Positions 44,903 to 53,418 of a stretch of DNA of 64,000 nt are shown one piece after another. Where the stretch lies: assembly GCF_003330845.1 (NCBI RefSeq), contig NZ_CP026121.1, positions 8,506,610 to 8,570,609 of the forward strand, written 5' to 3'. Every line of letters begins with the position of its first letter. Positions within the stretch are counted from its first letter, which is position 1. A program made the translations under genes and the position numbers. Source of the stretch: Streptomyces sp. Go-475. Lineage in GTDB: Bacteria; Actinomycetota; Actinomycetes; Streptomycetales; Streptomycetaceae. A model generated the notes under the pieces. It searched no databases. It worked only from the letters and a program-made list of their open reading frames with translations, and was not told where the DNA came from.

Positions 44903-45475
44903 GTGGAGTCACGGACCCTGCGCTACGTCGTGGCGGTCGCCGAGGAACACCACTTCGGCCGGGCCGCCACCCGGCTGCACATGAGTCAGCCGCCGCTGAG
45001 CCGGGCGATCAAGCAGTCGGAGGCCGACGTCGGGGCCCTGCTCGCCAGAGCCACCCCGGCATCGACGTCCGCGTCCGCGACACCGATCTGACCGACCCGA
45101 CGTGCGGGCTGCGCGCCGGACTGGTCGACGTGGCCCTCACCCGGGCGCCCTTCGACGAGACCGCCCTGACGGTGCGTGCGCTGCGGACCGACCCGGTCGG
45201 CGTGGTCCTGCGCGCCGACGATCCGCTGGCCCGCCGCGGCCAACTGCGGCTGGCCGAGCTGAACGACCACCGCTGGTTCCAGTTCCCGCAGGGCACCGAC
45301 CCCGTCCGGCAGTCGTACTGGAACGGCGGCAGCCCGCGCGAGGGGCCAGTGGTGCGCGCCGTCCAGGAATGCCTGCAGGCCGTCCTGTGGAACGGCACGG
45401 TCGGCCAGGCCCCGCTCGGACACGACCTGCCCGCGGGGTTGGCCCTGGTACCGCTGGCCCTGGTACCGCTGGGCT
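44903..45475 (+). pseudogene. LysR-family regulator, internal deletion and frameshift
   Basis: GTG at 44903 opens a normal LysR HTH ([28 protein letters not shown]), which breaks off after about residue 45 and runs out of frame to a stop at 45091. From about 45047 the effector domain resumes in the next frame ([13 protein letters not shown] through WNGTVGQAPLGHDLPAGL). The linker helix and about 50-60 residues of the effector domain are missing, and the C-terminal end is lost in a 15-bp tandem duplication. The product would be inactive. Confidence 0.82.
45441..45470 (+). repeat. 15-bp perfect tandem duplication
   Basis: GGCCCTGGTACCGCT occurs twice head to tail at the 3' edge of the LysR remnant. 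It probably arose by slippage during decay of that gene. Confidence 0.8.
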
Positions 45476-45639
45476 GTAGCCACCGAGGCGAGGCCTGCTC
45501 CGGGAGCAGCGGGACGGCCCGCACCCCACACCACCGTCCCCGAAGGGGCGCCCGGTCTCCAGCGCGACCACGATCACGCACGGCCAGCCCTCCTCATGCC
45601 ATGGGCGCATCGGCATCACGCCCCCGTAGCCTTTGTCCC

Positions 45640-46596
45640 GTGCCGTCCTCCCGCCTCCACCGCGTCGCCGTCCTCGTCCTCGAGGGCGCAAAGCCACTCG
45701 ACGTCGGCATCCCCGCCCAGGTCTTCACGACCCGCGCGAGCATGCCGTACGAGGTGCGGGTCTGCGGGGCGACACCCGGCCTCGTCACCGGCGGCGACGG
45801 CCTGTCCTACTCCGTCGCCCACGGCCTGGACGCGCTGGCCTGGGCCGACATCGTCTTCGTGCCCGGCTACCGCCACCCGGACCGCGACGACCCGCCGCAG
45901 CCCGTCACCGACGCGCTGCTCGCCGCCCACGCCCGGGGCGCACGGCTCGCCGCCATCTCCACCGGCGCCTTCGCACTCGCCGCCACCGGCCTGCTCGACG
46001 GCAGACGCGCCACCACGCATTGGCACTACACACGCGCACTGAAAGCCAGACATCCGCGCATCCTGGTCGACGAGAACGTCCTGTTCGTCGACGAGGGCAG
46101 CGTGCTCACCTCGGCCGGCGCCGCCTCCGGCATCGACCTGTGCCTGCACATCCTGCGCGGCGACCTCGGAGTGGCCGCCTCGAACCACGCCGCCCGCCGC
46201 CTGGTCGCGGCCCCCTACCGCAGCGGCGGCCAGGCCCAGTACGTGCCACGCAGCGTTCCCGAGCCGCTCGGCGAGCGCTTCGGCGCCACCCGCCAGTGGG
46301 CACTGCACCACCTCGGTGAGCCCCTCACCCTGGACCTCCTGGCCCGGCAGGCCGGCGTCTCGCCCCGCACGTTCTCCCGCCGCTTCGTCGAAGAGACCGG
46401 CTACACGCCGATGCAGTGGGTGATGCGGGCCCGCGTCGACCTCGCCCGCGAACTGCTGGAGCGCTCCGAGCGCAGCGTCGAACAGATCGCCGCCGACGTC
46501 GGCCTCGGCACCGGCGCAAACCTGCGCCTGCACTTCCAGCGCATCCTGGGCACCACCCCGAGCGAATACCGACGCACCTTCACCCGCGGCGAATAG
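45640..46596 (+). CDS. GlxA-family AraC regulator (DJ-1/PfpI domain plus AraC HTH)
   Basis: 318 residues from GTG at 45640; TAGCCT lies 7 nt before it and no ribosome-binding site is seen, so a leaderless mRNA is likely. Residues about 5-170 form a DJ-1/PfpI domain (VAVLVLEGAKPLDVGIPAQVF, then AISTGAFALAATGLLDGRRATTHW). In the nucleophile-elbow position this has Ser-Thr-Gly rather than Cys, as expected for a non-enzymatic ligand domain. The double AraC HTH is at about 215-315 (LLARQAGVSPRTFSRRFVEETGYTP). Target and ligand are unknown. Confidence 0.92.
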   Translation: MPSSRLHRVAVLVLEGAKPLDVGIPAQVFTTRASMPYEVRVCGATPGLVTGGDGLSYSVAHGLDALAWADIVFVPGYRHPDRDDPPQPVTDALLAAHARGARLAAISTGAFALAATGLLDGRRATTHWHYTRALKARHPRILVDENVLFVDEGSVLTSAGAASGIDLCLHILRGDLGVAASNHAARRLVAAPYRSGGQAQYVPRSVPEPLGERFGATRQWALHHLGEPLTLDLLARQAGVSPRTFSRRFVEETGYTPMQWVMRARVDLARELLERSERSVEQIAADVGLGTGANLRLHFQRILGTTPSEYRRTFTRGE

Positions 46597-46630
46597 CGCC
46601 CGCCCGCCCATGGCCAGATCCTTGTGAACC

Positions 46631-46646
46631 GTGGCGATAGCGCCAC
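46631..46646. promoter_or_regulatory. GTGGCG-ATAG-CGCCAC inverted repeat upstream of gap
   Basis: Perfect 6-bp arms around ATAG, about 57 nt before the GAPDH start codon. It could be an operator or a leader hairpin. No cognate regulator is identified. Confidence 0.4.
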
Positions 46647-46702
46647 TGTCCGTGCCGCGGCCCGCACGCGAGCCTGGGGAGCGAAGGGAAGGGACATCAC
46701 CT

Positions 46703-47701
46703 ATGACTCGCATCGCCATCAACGGGTTCGGCCGCATCGGACGCAATGTGCTGCGCGCCCTGCTGGAACGCGACAGCACTCTCGAGGTCGTCGCCGTCAA
46801 CGACCTCACCGAGCCCGCCACGCTCGCCCGGCTGCTCGCCTACGACAGCACGGCCGGCCGGCTCGGACGTCCGGTCACCGCCGAGGGGGACGCCCTCGTC
46901 GTCGACGGACGCCGGATCACGGTGCTGGCCGAGCGCGAACCGGCGCAGCTGCCCTGGGCCCGACTCGGCGTCGACATCGTCGTGGAGGCCACCGGCCGCT
47001 TCACCTCCGCCAAAGCCGCCCGCGCCCATCTCGACGCAGGCGCGCGCAAGGTCCTCGTCAGCGCACCGTCCGACGGCGCCGACGTCACCCTCGCCTTCGG
47101 CGTCAACACCGACGCCTACGACCCCGGCCTGCACACGATCGTCTCCAACGCTTCCTGCACCACCAACGCGCTCGCCCCGCTGGCCAAGGTGCTCGACGAC
47201 CTCGCCGGTATCGAGCACGGCTTCATGACGACCGTGCACGCCTACACCCAGGAGCAGAACCTGCAGGACGGCCCGCACCGCGACGCCCGCCGCGCCCGCG
47301 CCGCCGGCGTCAACATCGTGCCGACCACGACCGGCGCCGCGAAGGCGATCGGCCTGGTGCTGCCGGGCCTGGACGGCAAGCTGTCGGGCGACTCCATCCG
47401 CGTACCGGTGCCGGTGGGCTCGATCGTCGAACTCAACACGACCGTCGCCCGCGACGTGACCCGCGAGGACGTGCTCGCCGCCTACCAGACCGCGGCCACG
47501 GGGCCGCTCGCCGGCATCCTGGAGTACTCCGACGACCCGCTCGTCTCCTCCGACATCGTGGGCAACCCCGCCTCGTCCATCTTCGACGCGGCCCTCACCC
47601 GCGTCGACGGCCGCCACGTCAAGGTCGTCGCCTGGTACGACAACGAGTGGGGCTTCTCCAACCGAGTGATCGACACCCTGCAACTCCTCGCCACCGCCTG
47701 A
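46703..47701 (+). CDS. gap: Classical glyceraldehyde-3-phosphate dehydrogenase
   Basis: 332 residues, the normal size. NAD-binding motif INGFGRIGRN (7-16); D34 in VNDLT favours NAD over NADP; catalytic C152 in SNASCTTN; His in TVHAYTQEQN; substrate loop and C-terminal WYDNEWGFSNRV are intact. It is a cytosolic central-carbon enzyme. The ATG at 46703 follows a GGGAAGGGA stretch at somewhat long spacing. It is distinct from the extended GAPDH at 3115-4560. A strong terminator follows. Confidence 0.97.
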   Translation: MTRIAINGFGRIGRNVLRALLERDSTLEVVAVNDLTEPATLARLLAYDSTAGRLGRPVTAEGDALVVDGRRITVLAEREPAQLPWARLGVDIVVEATGRFTSAKAARAHLDAGARKVLVSAPSDGADVTLAFGVNTDAYDPGLHTIVSNASCTTNALAPLAKVLDDLAGIEHGFMTTVHAYTQEQNLQDGPHRDARRARAAGVNIVPTTTGAAKAIGLVLPGLDGKLSGDSIRVPVPVGSIVELNTTVARDVTREDVLAAYQTAATGPLAGILEYSDDPLVSSDIVGNPASSIFDAALTRVDGRHVKVVAWYDNEWGFSNRVIDTLQLLATA

Positions 47702-47720
47702 CCGGACGCGGATCGCACGC

Positions 47721-47749
47721 TCAAGGCCCGTTCGGAAGGCGGGCCTTGA
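47721..47749 (+). terminator. gap terminator
   Basis: Perfect 10-bp arms (TCAAGGCCCG and its complement) with a 9-nt loop begin 20 nt after the GAPDH stop. Confidence 0.8.
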
Positions 47750-47790
47750 TGCCCCGGGCATTGCCACGCGGGACTATGATCACCAGCAAG

Positions 47791-47879
47791 GCGGGGTCGT
47801 AGCACAGAGGTAGTGCGCCGGGTGGGCGGTGACAAGGAACTTCTGTTTGCGGTCGAGCAGCGGCCGAGCGCTGTGCTAC
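47791..47879 (+). other. tRNA-like 5' half / structured leader before the HAD gene
   Basis: GTCGTAGCACAGAGGTAGTGC reads like a tRNA position 8-9 and D-arm, with GCAC/GTGC stem, GG in the loop and a good A box. A TGACAA anticodon-loop-like stretch follows, but the anticodon stem does not pair and there is no T-arm (B box). GTAGCACAG (47799-47807) also pairs perfectly with CTGTGCTAC (47871-47879), closing the whole segment just before the HAD start. It is not a functional tRNA; it may be a degenerate one or a structured leader. Confidence 0.35.
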
Positions 47880-47889
47880 TCCTGGGCAG

Positions 47890-48540
47890 GTGACGGCTTC
47901 CGAGACATCCAGCAGGCCCTTCGACGCGGTGCTGTGCGACCTCGACAACGTGATTCGCTTCTACGACATGGCTCCACTGGCCGAGTTGGAACGCGCCGTG
48001 GGAGTGGCCGAGGGCACCACCACAGAGGTGGCCTACGCCCCTGAAGTGGACCTGCCGCTCCTCCTCGGCAAGATCACCAAGGAGGCATGGGTGGACTCCA
48101 TCGCGTCGGCGCTGTCCGGCCGGATACCGCCGACGCGCGCCCGTGAGCTGGGACTGGCCCTTGCCGACGCTCCGTTCCGGGCCGACGACGTGGTGGTGGC
48201 CATGCTGCGCCGGGTGCGGGAACACATGCCCCTGGCCCTCGTGACCAACGCGACCCTGGAACTGGAGCGCGACCTTGAGTCGATGGGACTGGCGGATCTC
48301 GCGGACCACGTCGTCAGCAGTGCCCGGGTGGGGGTCGCCAAGCCTGACGAGGCCATCTACAGAATCGCAGCCGAGCGGGCCGGAGTCGCCGCCCACCGGT
48401 GCCTGTTCGTGGACGACCGATGGGAGAACGTCGAGACTGCCGTCTCGCTCGGAATGACCGGTGTGCACTACCAGGGGCCTGCCGACCTCCGGAAGGTGCT
48501 GGCCTTTCTGCCGGGCAACTGGGAAGCTCCCCCCGGTTGA
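47890..48540 (+). CDS. HAD-superfamily hydrolase
   Basis: 216 residues from GTG at 47890. HAD motif I is DAVLCDLDNVIRFYD, where the second Asp of the usual DxD is kept (DLD); motif II is LVTNAT; the motif III Lys is in GVAKPDEAIY; motif IV is FVDDRWENV. It is a subclass IA-like cytosolic phosphatase or dehalogenase with unknown substrate. It is preceded by a tRNA-like, foldback segment that may be its leader. Confidence 0.9.
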   Translation: MTASETSSRPFDAVLCDLDNVIRFYDMAPLAELERAVGVAEGTTTEVAYAPEVDLPLLLGKITKEAWVDSIASALSGRIPPTRARELGLALADAPFRADDVVVAMLRRVREHMPLALVTNATLELERDLESMGLADLADHVVSSARVGVAKPDEAIYRIAAERAGVAAHRCLFVDDRWENVETAVSLGMTGVHYQGPADLRKVLAFLPGNWEAPPG

Positions 48541-48746
48541 TCGAACACCGCAGCCGAGGCCCCGCCCGGTCGGCCTACTCGCCCAGCTCGCCGAGGCGCG
48601 CCAGCCGCAGAAGACAACGGTTCAGCGGCCGGCACGCGACGTACGACCGCTACGAGAGCCGCCTCCACGCGGAGCGACTCGCCGCGACGGAGTGACCTCG
48701 ACGCGCACTGGCGCATCACCGACAGCACCGACACGAGGAGCACGAC

Positions 48747-49349
48747 ATGACAGCGCAGCTCACCGGCCGCAGAGTCGTCACCAACCTGGCCCTCTCCCTC
48801 GACGGCCACTACGCCGCGCCGGACAACCCGCAGGACATGAGCTGGGTGATGCCGTACGCCGTCTCGGACGTCGCCCGCGACCATCTGACGAGCCTGTGGG
48901 AGTCGGCCACGACAGCCCTGCTCGGACGGGTCAACGCCGAGGGGTTCCTGGGCTTCTGGCCCACCGTCATCGGCATGGACGGCGCCGACCCGCGCGACGA
49001 GGGCTTCGCGAAGTGGCTCGTCGACACCGACAAAGTGGTTCTCTCCTCCACACTCGACCAGGCGCCGTGGGAGCGGACGACTGTGGTCGACAAGCCGGCC
49101 GCGGAGGTAGTCGGGGACCTGAAAGCAACCGACGGCGGCGACATTCTCGTGCTCTCCAGCGCGAGCGTCATCAAGGCGCTGCTGGCGGCCGACAAGGTCG
49201 ACCGGCTCGCGCTCACGGTCTTCCCGGTCTTCCTCGGCGGCGGGCCCCGCCTCTTCGACGACGGTCTGCCCGCAGGGCAGTGGAGTCTCGTCAGCCACAC
49301 CGCGGGCGAGCACGGCACGCTGGCCCTCGTCTACGACCGAGTCCGCTGA
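48747..49349 (+). CDS. Dihydrofolate reductase/RibD C-terminal-fold protein
   Basis: 200 residues from the ATG at 48747, preceded by GAGGAG. The fold is seen from VVTNLALSLDGHYAAPDNPQD through LLGRVNAEGFLGFW, VLSSASVIKALLAADKVDRLAL and FLGGGPRLFDDG. NADPH-dependent reductase by fold, substrate unknown, related to the protein at 39955 but not a close duplicate. In the ~205-nt gap before it, a short frame ending RYESRLHAERLAATE looks like a gene remnant, but I cannot place it. Confidence 0.88.
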   Translation: MTAQLTGRRVVTNLALSLDGHYAAPDNPQDMSWVMPYAVSDVARDHLTSLWESATTALLGRVNAEGFLGFWPTVIGMDGADPRDEGFAKWLVDTDKVVLSSTLDQAPWERTTVVDKPAAEVVGDLKATDGGDILVLSSASVIKALLAADKVDRLALTVFPVFLGGGPRLFDDGLPAGQWSLVSHTAGEHGTLALVYDRVR

Positions 49350-49385
49350 GCCGGCCGACTGGCCCAACATCGCGCAGCGGCTGCT

Positions 49386-49574
49386 TCACCGGGTGAGGAT
49401 GATGCCGAGGAGGGTCCGAAATGGCCTCCGAATGCTGGGCAGTCTGGATGACACCGTCGCTGATCCGGGCGAACACCGAGATCCCGGCCCCGCCACTTGC
49501 GCGAACCCGCTGACCTCGCTCAGCACGGGCGGTTCGTACACCTCAGGCTCCGCCACAGACGGTTCCTGCTCCAC
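49386..49574 (-). CDS. Short ORF with a lasso-peptide-leader-like motif
   Basis: 62 residues from GTG at 49574. Residues 13-25 read YEPPVLSEVSGFA, close to the actinobacterial lasso leader pattern Y-x-P-P-x-L-x-E-V-G-x-F (Y13, P16, L18, F24). The conserved Thr two residues before the core is Ala here. The following part (GPGSRCSPG onward) is not a typical lasso core and may be out of frame. No lasso cyclase, protease or recognition-element genes are seen in the window. Probably an orphan or decayed precursor, possibly chance. Confidence 0.3.
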   Translation of the reverse strand: MEQEPSVAEPEVYEPPVLSEVSGFAQVAGPGSRCSPGSATVSSRLPSIRRPFRTLLGIILTR

Positions 49575-49936
49575 GGCACGCTGCCTTCACCCTGCCCGCC
49601 GGCCCGGGTCGCGACGGTGCGGAGACGGCGGCTGGTCTCTGCGGGCAGCCAGACCTGCGTCCGGAGTTCGTCCTTCGCCTCCTGGCGCCCCTTCACCCAC
49701 GCGGCGTGCCGGCCGACGGCCCGCCTGCCGTCTCGCCTCCCGCTCTTTGACCCAGGCCGCCCCAGGCGTCCTGGGCGGGATCGTATGACTCCTGCCCGGA
49801 GGCCTGAAGCAGCGCGACGATCCGGCGCCATTCGATGGGTTTGGCCGCCCACAGCTCCGCCAGCATCACGCCGGGAGGCTTTGGCACATTCTCCGCCACC
49901 TGCGCCTCCCTCAGGCCATGTCGGTAACCTCGGGCC
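49575..49936. other. Gene-poor spacer
   Basis: No gene is supported here. A minus-strand frame (49938 downward) contains VAENVPKPPGVMLAELWAAKPIEWRRIVALLQASG, which has protein-like composition but no ribosome-binding site or recognisable family. It could be a remnant. Confidence 0.4.
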
Positions 49937-50713
49937 ATGCCCGAGACATCGGTGGCGCGCTTCTACGACGAACTGGCCGACGACTACCACCTGATCTACT
50001 CCGACTGGGACACGAGCATCCGTCGGCAAGCGGACGCCCTGGATGCCCTGATCGGCAAAGATCACGCGGAGGTTCTCGACTGTTCCTGCGGCATCGGCAC
50101 GCAGGCGATCGGCCTGGCGCTGCGCGGGCATCGGGTCACCGGGACCGACCTCAGCCCCCGCGCCGCTGCCCGCGCTGCCCACGAGGCTGCCCGCCGGAAC
50201 CTGAGCTTGCGCACGGCCGCTGCCGATATGCGACATCTCCCGTTTCCTGATGGCCGGTTCGACACGGTCGTCTGCGCCGACAACTCGCTGCCTCACCTGC
50301 TGACTGAGCAGGATGTGCACGCAGCCCTGGCCGAGATGCGCCGCGTGCTGCGCCCCGACGGCCTGCTGCTGGTCAGCACACGCCACTACGACGACCTGCT
50401 GCGCGACCGCCCGACTTCGACACCGCCGCAAATCCACAAGAACGTCGACTGCGCCGACGGCGAAGAACGAACTGTCACTTTCCAGCTCTGGAACTGGCAC
50501 GACGACGGCGAGCACTACGACTTGGAGCACTTCCAGCTCCTTCCAGCAGGCGGAGAATGGCGTGTCAAGGTCCGCCGTACTACTTACTGGGCACTCTGCC
50601 GGGACCGGCTGGCCGGCCTCGCGGCCGAGGCCGGGTTCGTCGACCCCGAGTGGGGGATGCCGCAGGAGACGGGCTTCTTCCAGCCGCTGCTCGTGGCCCG
50701 CGCCGGCGAGTAG
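49937..50713 (+). CDS. Class I SAM-dependent methyltransferase
   Basis: 258 residues from the ATG at 49937; TAACCT lies 6 nt before it and there is no ribosome-binding site, so leaderless. SAM motif I is VLDCSCGIGTQAIGLALRGHRVTGTDLS, with the acidic loop Asp; motif II/III is FDTVVCADNSLPHLL and LRPDGLLLVSTR. The similarity is to glycine/sarcosine N-methyltransferase-like small-molecule enzymes. The substrate is not known. It is followed by a serpin gene 61 nt later on the same strand. Confidence 0.92.
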   Translation: MPETSVARFYDELADDYHLIYSDWDTSIRRQADALDALIGKDHAEVLDCSCGIGTQAIGLALRGHRVTGTDLSPRAAARAAHEAARRNLSLRTAAADMRHLPFPDGRFDTVVCADNSLPHLLTEQDVHAALAEMRRVLRPDGLLLVSTRHYDDLLRDRPTSTPPQIHKNVDCADGEERTVTFQLWNWHDDGEHYDLEHFQLLPAGGEWRVKVRRTTYWALCRDRLAGLAAEAGFVDPEWGMPQETGFFQPLLVARAGE

Positions 50714-50774
50714 GAGACCTCACCACTCCATGTGGGAGGGCTGCGCTGACGATGCGGGCGGAATGGGAGTGGCG

Positions 50775-51947
50775 ATGAGTACGGTCCACGCGGTGAACGG
50801 GTTGACCGTGCGGTGGGCGGGTGTCTCGCAGAGCGGCACGGTGTTCTCGGCGGCTGGGGTGTGGCCGCTGCTGGCTCACCTGGCCGACGGAGCCGAGGGC
50901 GCCGCGCGGGCCGAGCTGGCGGAGGCCCTCGGGCTTCCTGCCGGGCAAGCGGCGGAAGCAGCACGCGAGTTGCTCGCCGCGATGGGCGCCATGCGGGGAC
51001 TGGACACAGCTCTGAGGCTGTGGACGAAGCGCACGCTGGAGTTGAGGGGGGAGTGGGAGGCGGGCCTGCCGGCCGACACCCACGGGGTGCTCACCGGGGA
51101 CCCCGTGGCCGACCACCAGGCGCTGGACGCCTGGACGGTGAAACGGACCGACGGGCTGATCGACCGTATGCCGGTCACGCTGACCGAGGACACGCAGATG
51201 GTGCTGGCGAGCGCGCTGACCTTGCGCACGCAGTGGCTGAGCCCCTTCCACGAAATGGAACTGGAGACGGCGTACGAGCCGTGGGCCGCCAGGCCGCGGC
51301 TGGGGCTGTGGCGCTCCAGTGCCGTGCTGGACCGGGTCGGGCTGGCGGACACACCAGGCGGATACGTCACCGAGCTGAAGGTGCTGGGGAACAACGCCCT
51401 GGACGTACACCTGCTGCTCGGTGACGTAGGAATGAAGCCGGGGCAGGTGCTGGGAGCCGGAGTCGGCATCCTCGCGGGCCGGTACGCGGTCCTGCCGGGG
51501 CCGCGGCTGCCCTACGGGGACGTGGGCCCCGGCCTGCGGGTCGAGAAGGTGCGCTGCAGCCGGCCCGAGCCGCCGTCGCTGGAGGTGACGACCGCGGCGT
51601 ACGACATGAGCGCGAGCCACGATCTGCTGAAGCTGCACGGGTTGTTCGGGCTCACGACGGCACGGGACTCCTCGCGCGGGCATTTCCCCGGCATCAGCGA
51701 CTTCCCGCTCGCCATCGGGTCGGCCGAGCAGAACACCAGGGCGAAGTTCGGCGCGCTGGGTTTCGAGGCCGCCGCGGTGACGGCGTTCAGCGCCGTCCCC
51801 GGAGGCCTGCCCGACCTCCGCTACGTCACCACCCAGATCAGCGCCACCTTCGACCGGCCCTTCGGCTTCCTCGCCCTGCATCGCCATACGCGGCTCGTGC
51901 TGGCGGCGGGCTGGGTCACGGATCCGTTGCCGTTCCCCGAGTATTGA
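50775..51947 (+). CDS. Serpin-family protease inhibitor
   Basis: 390 residues from the ATG at 50775 (GGGAG before it). The serpin fold is seen from VNGLTVRWAGVSQSGTVFSAAGVWPLLAHLA to the C-terminal signature DRPFGFLALHRHTRLVLAAGWVTDP. The reactive-loop hinge GFEAAAVTAFSAV is rich in small residues, as in inhibitory serpins, and the loop continues into PGGLPDLRY. No signal peptide is seen, so it would guard cytosolic proteases unless exported otherwise. Serpins are sparse in bacteria but known in Streptomyces. Confidence 0.9.
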   Translation: MSTVHAVNGLTVRWAGVSQSGTVFSAAGVWPLLAHLADGAEGAARAELAEALGLPAGQAAEAARELLAAMGAMRGLDTALRLWTKRTLELRGEWEAGLPADTHGVLTGDPVADHQALDAWTVKRTDGLIDRMPVTLTEDTQMVLASALTLRTQWLSPFHEMELETAYEPWAARPRLGLWRSSAVLDRVGLADTPGGYVTELKVLGNNALDVHLLLGDVGMKPGQVLGAGVGILAGRYAVLPGPRLPYGDVGPGLRVEKVRCSRPEPPSLEVTTAAYDMSASHDLLKLHGLFGLTTARDSSRGHFPGISDFPLAIGSAEQNTRAKFGALGFEAAAVTAFSAVPGGLPDLRYVTTQISATFDRPFGFLALHRHTRLVLAAGWVTDPLPFPEY

Positions 51948-52425
51948 TCGCTGAGGCGGCACAGCGGGGACAGGCGGATCTGTCGCTGGTCAGCGCGGCT
52001 TCCACGGTCACTCGCGCCCACCACGACGGGGCCCGCTCGGCCGTGGGCGCGGAGATGCCGGCTGGCAAGGTGCAGCGTGAGGCGACCAAGCAGGCGCGAG
52101 CCGCGAAGAAGAGGGCGGGTGGCGGGAAGCAGGCGGCGAGAGTCCTGGGCGCGGCGGTGGACCGGGCCGGTACGGCATCTGTCCGGCGGCACGGTCAGGG
52201 TGGCGATGGTGCGGTGGCAGGCGTGTTCGCCGTCGCCGTCGTGGTGGGCGCAGGTTGCGGCGTCGATGTGGAGCAGGGTGCGGGTGTGATGGTGCTGGTC
52301 GGCGCGGACACCGCCAGGGCGCGCTGCTGGCCCTGTCGGGCAGGGCGGGTGTCTGGTCAGAGATTGTCAGGTGGGGCGAGTAATTCGTTTGCCGCTGGCG
52401 TGGCGGGCGAGTTGACTGACTGGCC
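51948..52425. other. 478-bp spacer without a supported gene
   Basis: Frames on both strands are open but low in complexity. A minus-strand stretch around 52190-52290 (AATCAHHDGDGEHACHRTIATLTVPP) has protein-like composition without a start or known family. I see no repeat, promoter or RNA gene of note. Confidence 0.4.
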
Positions 52426-53418
52426 ATGAACCTGGCACTGGCGGCCGAGCGGCTCGGGTTGGGGCAGATGCTGGAGGCCCCGCTGCTGCTCAAGGACGAC
52501 GAGCAGAGCCCGGTGTGGAAGGCCGTTACTGACTCCGGCTCGTGGGTGGTGAAGATCGCCCAGCCCTGGGGCGACTTCTGGCTGCCCATGGCTGCCCAGG
52601 CAGGGGCGCTTGAAGCCGCCGCCTGGGAGGTCGGTGTCCCGATGCCCGAGCCGCAATCGACGACTCTGCACGAAGCGGGTCTGTGGCGGCCGGTCGGGGA
52701 CGGTTTCTACGCCCGTGCGGTGCGTTTCGTCGAGGGCGCGCATCCGACCGCGCCGACGTCGGAGCCGTTGGCGGCGTGGGCCGGCAGGCTCGTCGCTGAC
52801 CTTGCGCGGTGCGCCATTCCAGCCGACCCGACCGTCGACGGCGACTACCGGTCGCACTCCCAGGAAGAGTGGGAGGAGTGGTTCGCTCAGGCCGAACGCC
52901 TCGAGGTCCTCAGTGCCGAGCATGTCCGCACCCTCAGGCTGGCGGTGGAGCAGACCGAGGCAATGGTCGAAGACCAGCAGGAGTTGTGGCGATCCAAGTT
53001 GGTCATGCATCGCGACATCCGGCACCAGAACATTCTGACCGGCTCCGGTGGACCGGTCCTGTTGGACTTCGATGCCGCCGGGGCACAGGACCCGTGGTGG
53101 GAGCTGGTCTTCACCGCTTTCCATCTCGCCGGCTTCGACCGCGGCCGGGGAGTGCCTGAGCGCCGTGTCGTCGAAGCGTGCCTCTCCGGTTATGTCGCAG
53201 CGGGAGGGGCAGTCGGGGCGGTCGATGAGTCTGCGTTCACCGGCATGTTCGCCGGACGCGTGGGAGCGGCGGCTTGGCAGCTGTGGATGGCCTGTGGCCA
53301 CCGGGGCGGAAGTCCGGAGTACCAGGCCGGCTTCGCTCAGACACTCAGGGAGTCGGTGACGGCGATGGCCATGATGCGCAAGTCCATGCCGACCTGGACC
53401 ACTTGGCTCAACCCGTGA
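52426..53418 (+). CDS. Aminoglycoside phosphotransferase-fold kinase
   Basis: 330 residues from the ATG at 52426. The APH/choline-kinase fold shows a catalytic HRDIRHQNIL loop (H-x-D-x4-N) and the metal-binding LLDFDAAGAQDPWWEL. The N-terminal lobe has WVVKIAQPWGDF, with the nucleotide-binding Lys. Its close relatives are generic phosphotransferase-family enzymes, not defined resistance determinants, so drug resistance should not be assumed. It is a single gene with no clear ribosome-binding site. Confidence 0.85.
   Translation: MNLALAAERLGLGQMLEAPLLLKDDEQSPVWKAVTDSGSWVVKIAQPWGDFWLPMAAQAGALEAAAWEVGVPMPEPQSTTLHEAGLWRPVGDGFYARAVRFVEGAHPTAPTSEPLAAWAGRLVADLARCAIPADPTVDGDYRSHSQEEWEEWFAQAERLEVLSAEHVRTLRLAVEQTEAMVEDQQELWRSKLVMHRDIRHQNILTGSGGPVLLDFDAAGAQDPWWELVFTAFHLAGFDRGRGVPERRVVEACLSGYVAAGGAVGAVDESAFTGMFAGRVGAAAWQLWMACGHRGGSPEYQAGFAQTLRESVTAMAMMRKSMPTWTTWLNP

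Noticed and set aside
44662..46596. A single 644-codon plus-strand ORF covering the LysR remnant and the AraC gene
   Set aside because: The frame stays open through the LysR remnant by chance. A GTG at 45640 with its own promoter-like box starts the true GlxA-type regulator.
47791..47879. A functional tRNA gene
   Set aside because: The D-arm is convincing, but the anticodon stem does not pair and no T-arm or acceptor match exists.
49386..50713. A lasso-peptide gene cluster formed by the leader-like ORF and the methyltransferase
   Set aside because: The core enzymes (cyclase, leader peptidase, recognition element) are absent from the window, and the methyltransferase resembles small-molecule enzymes.
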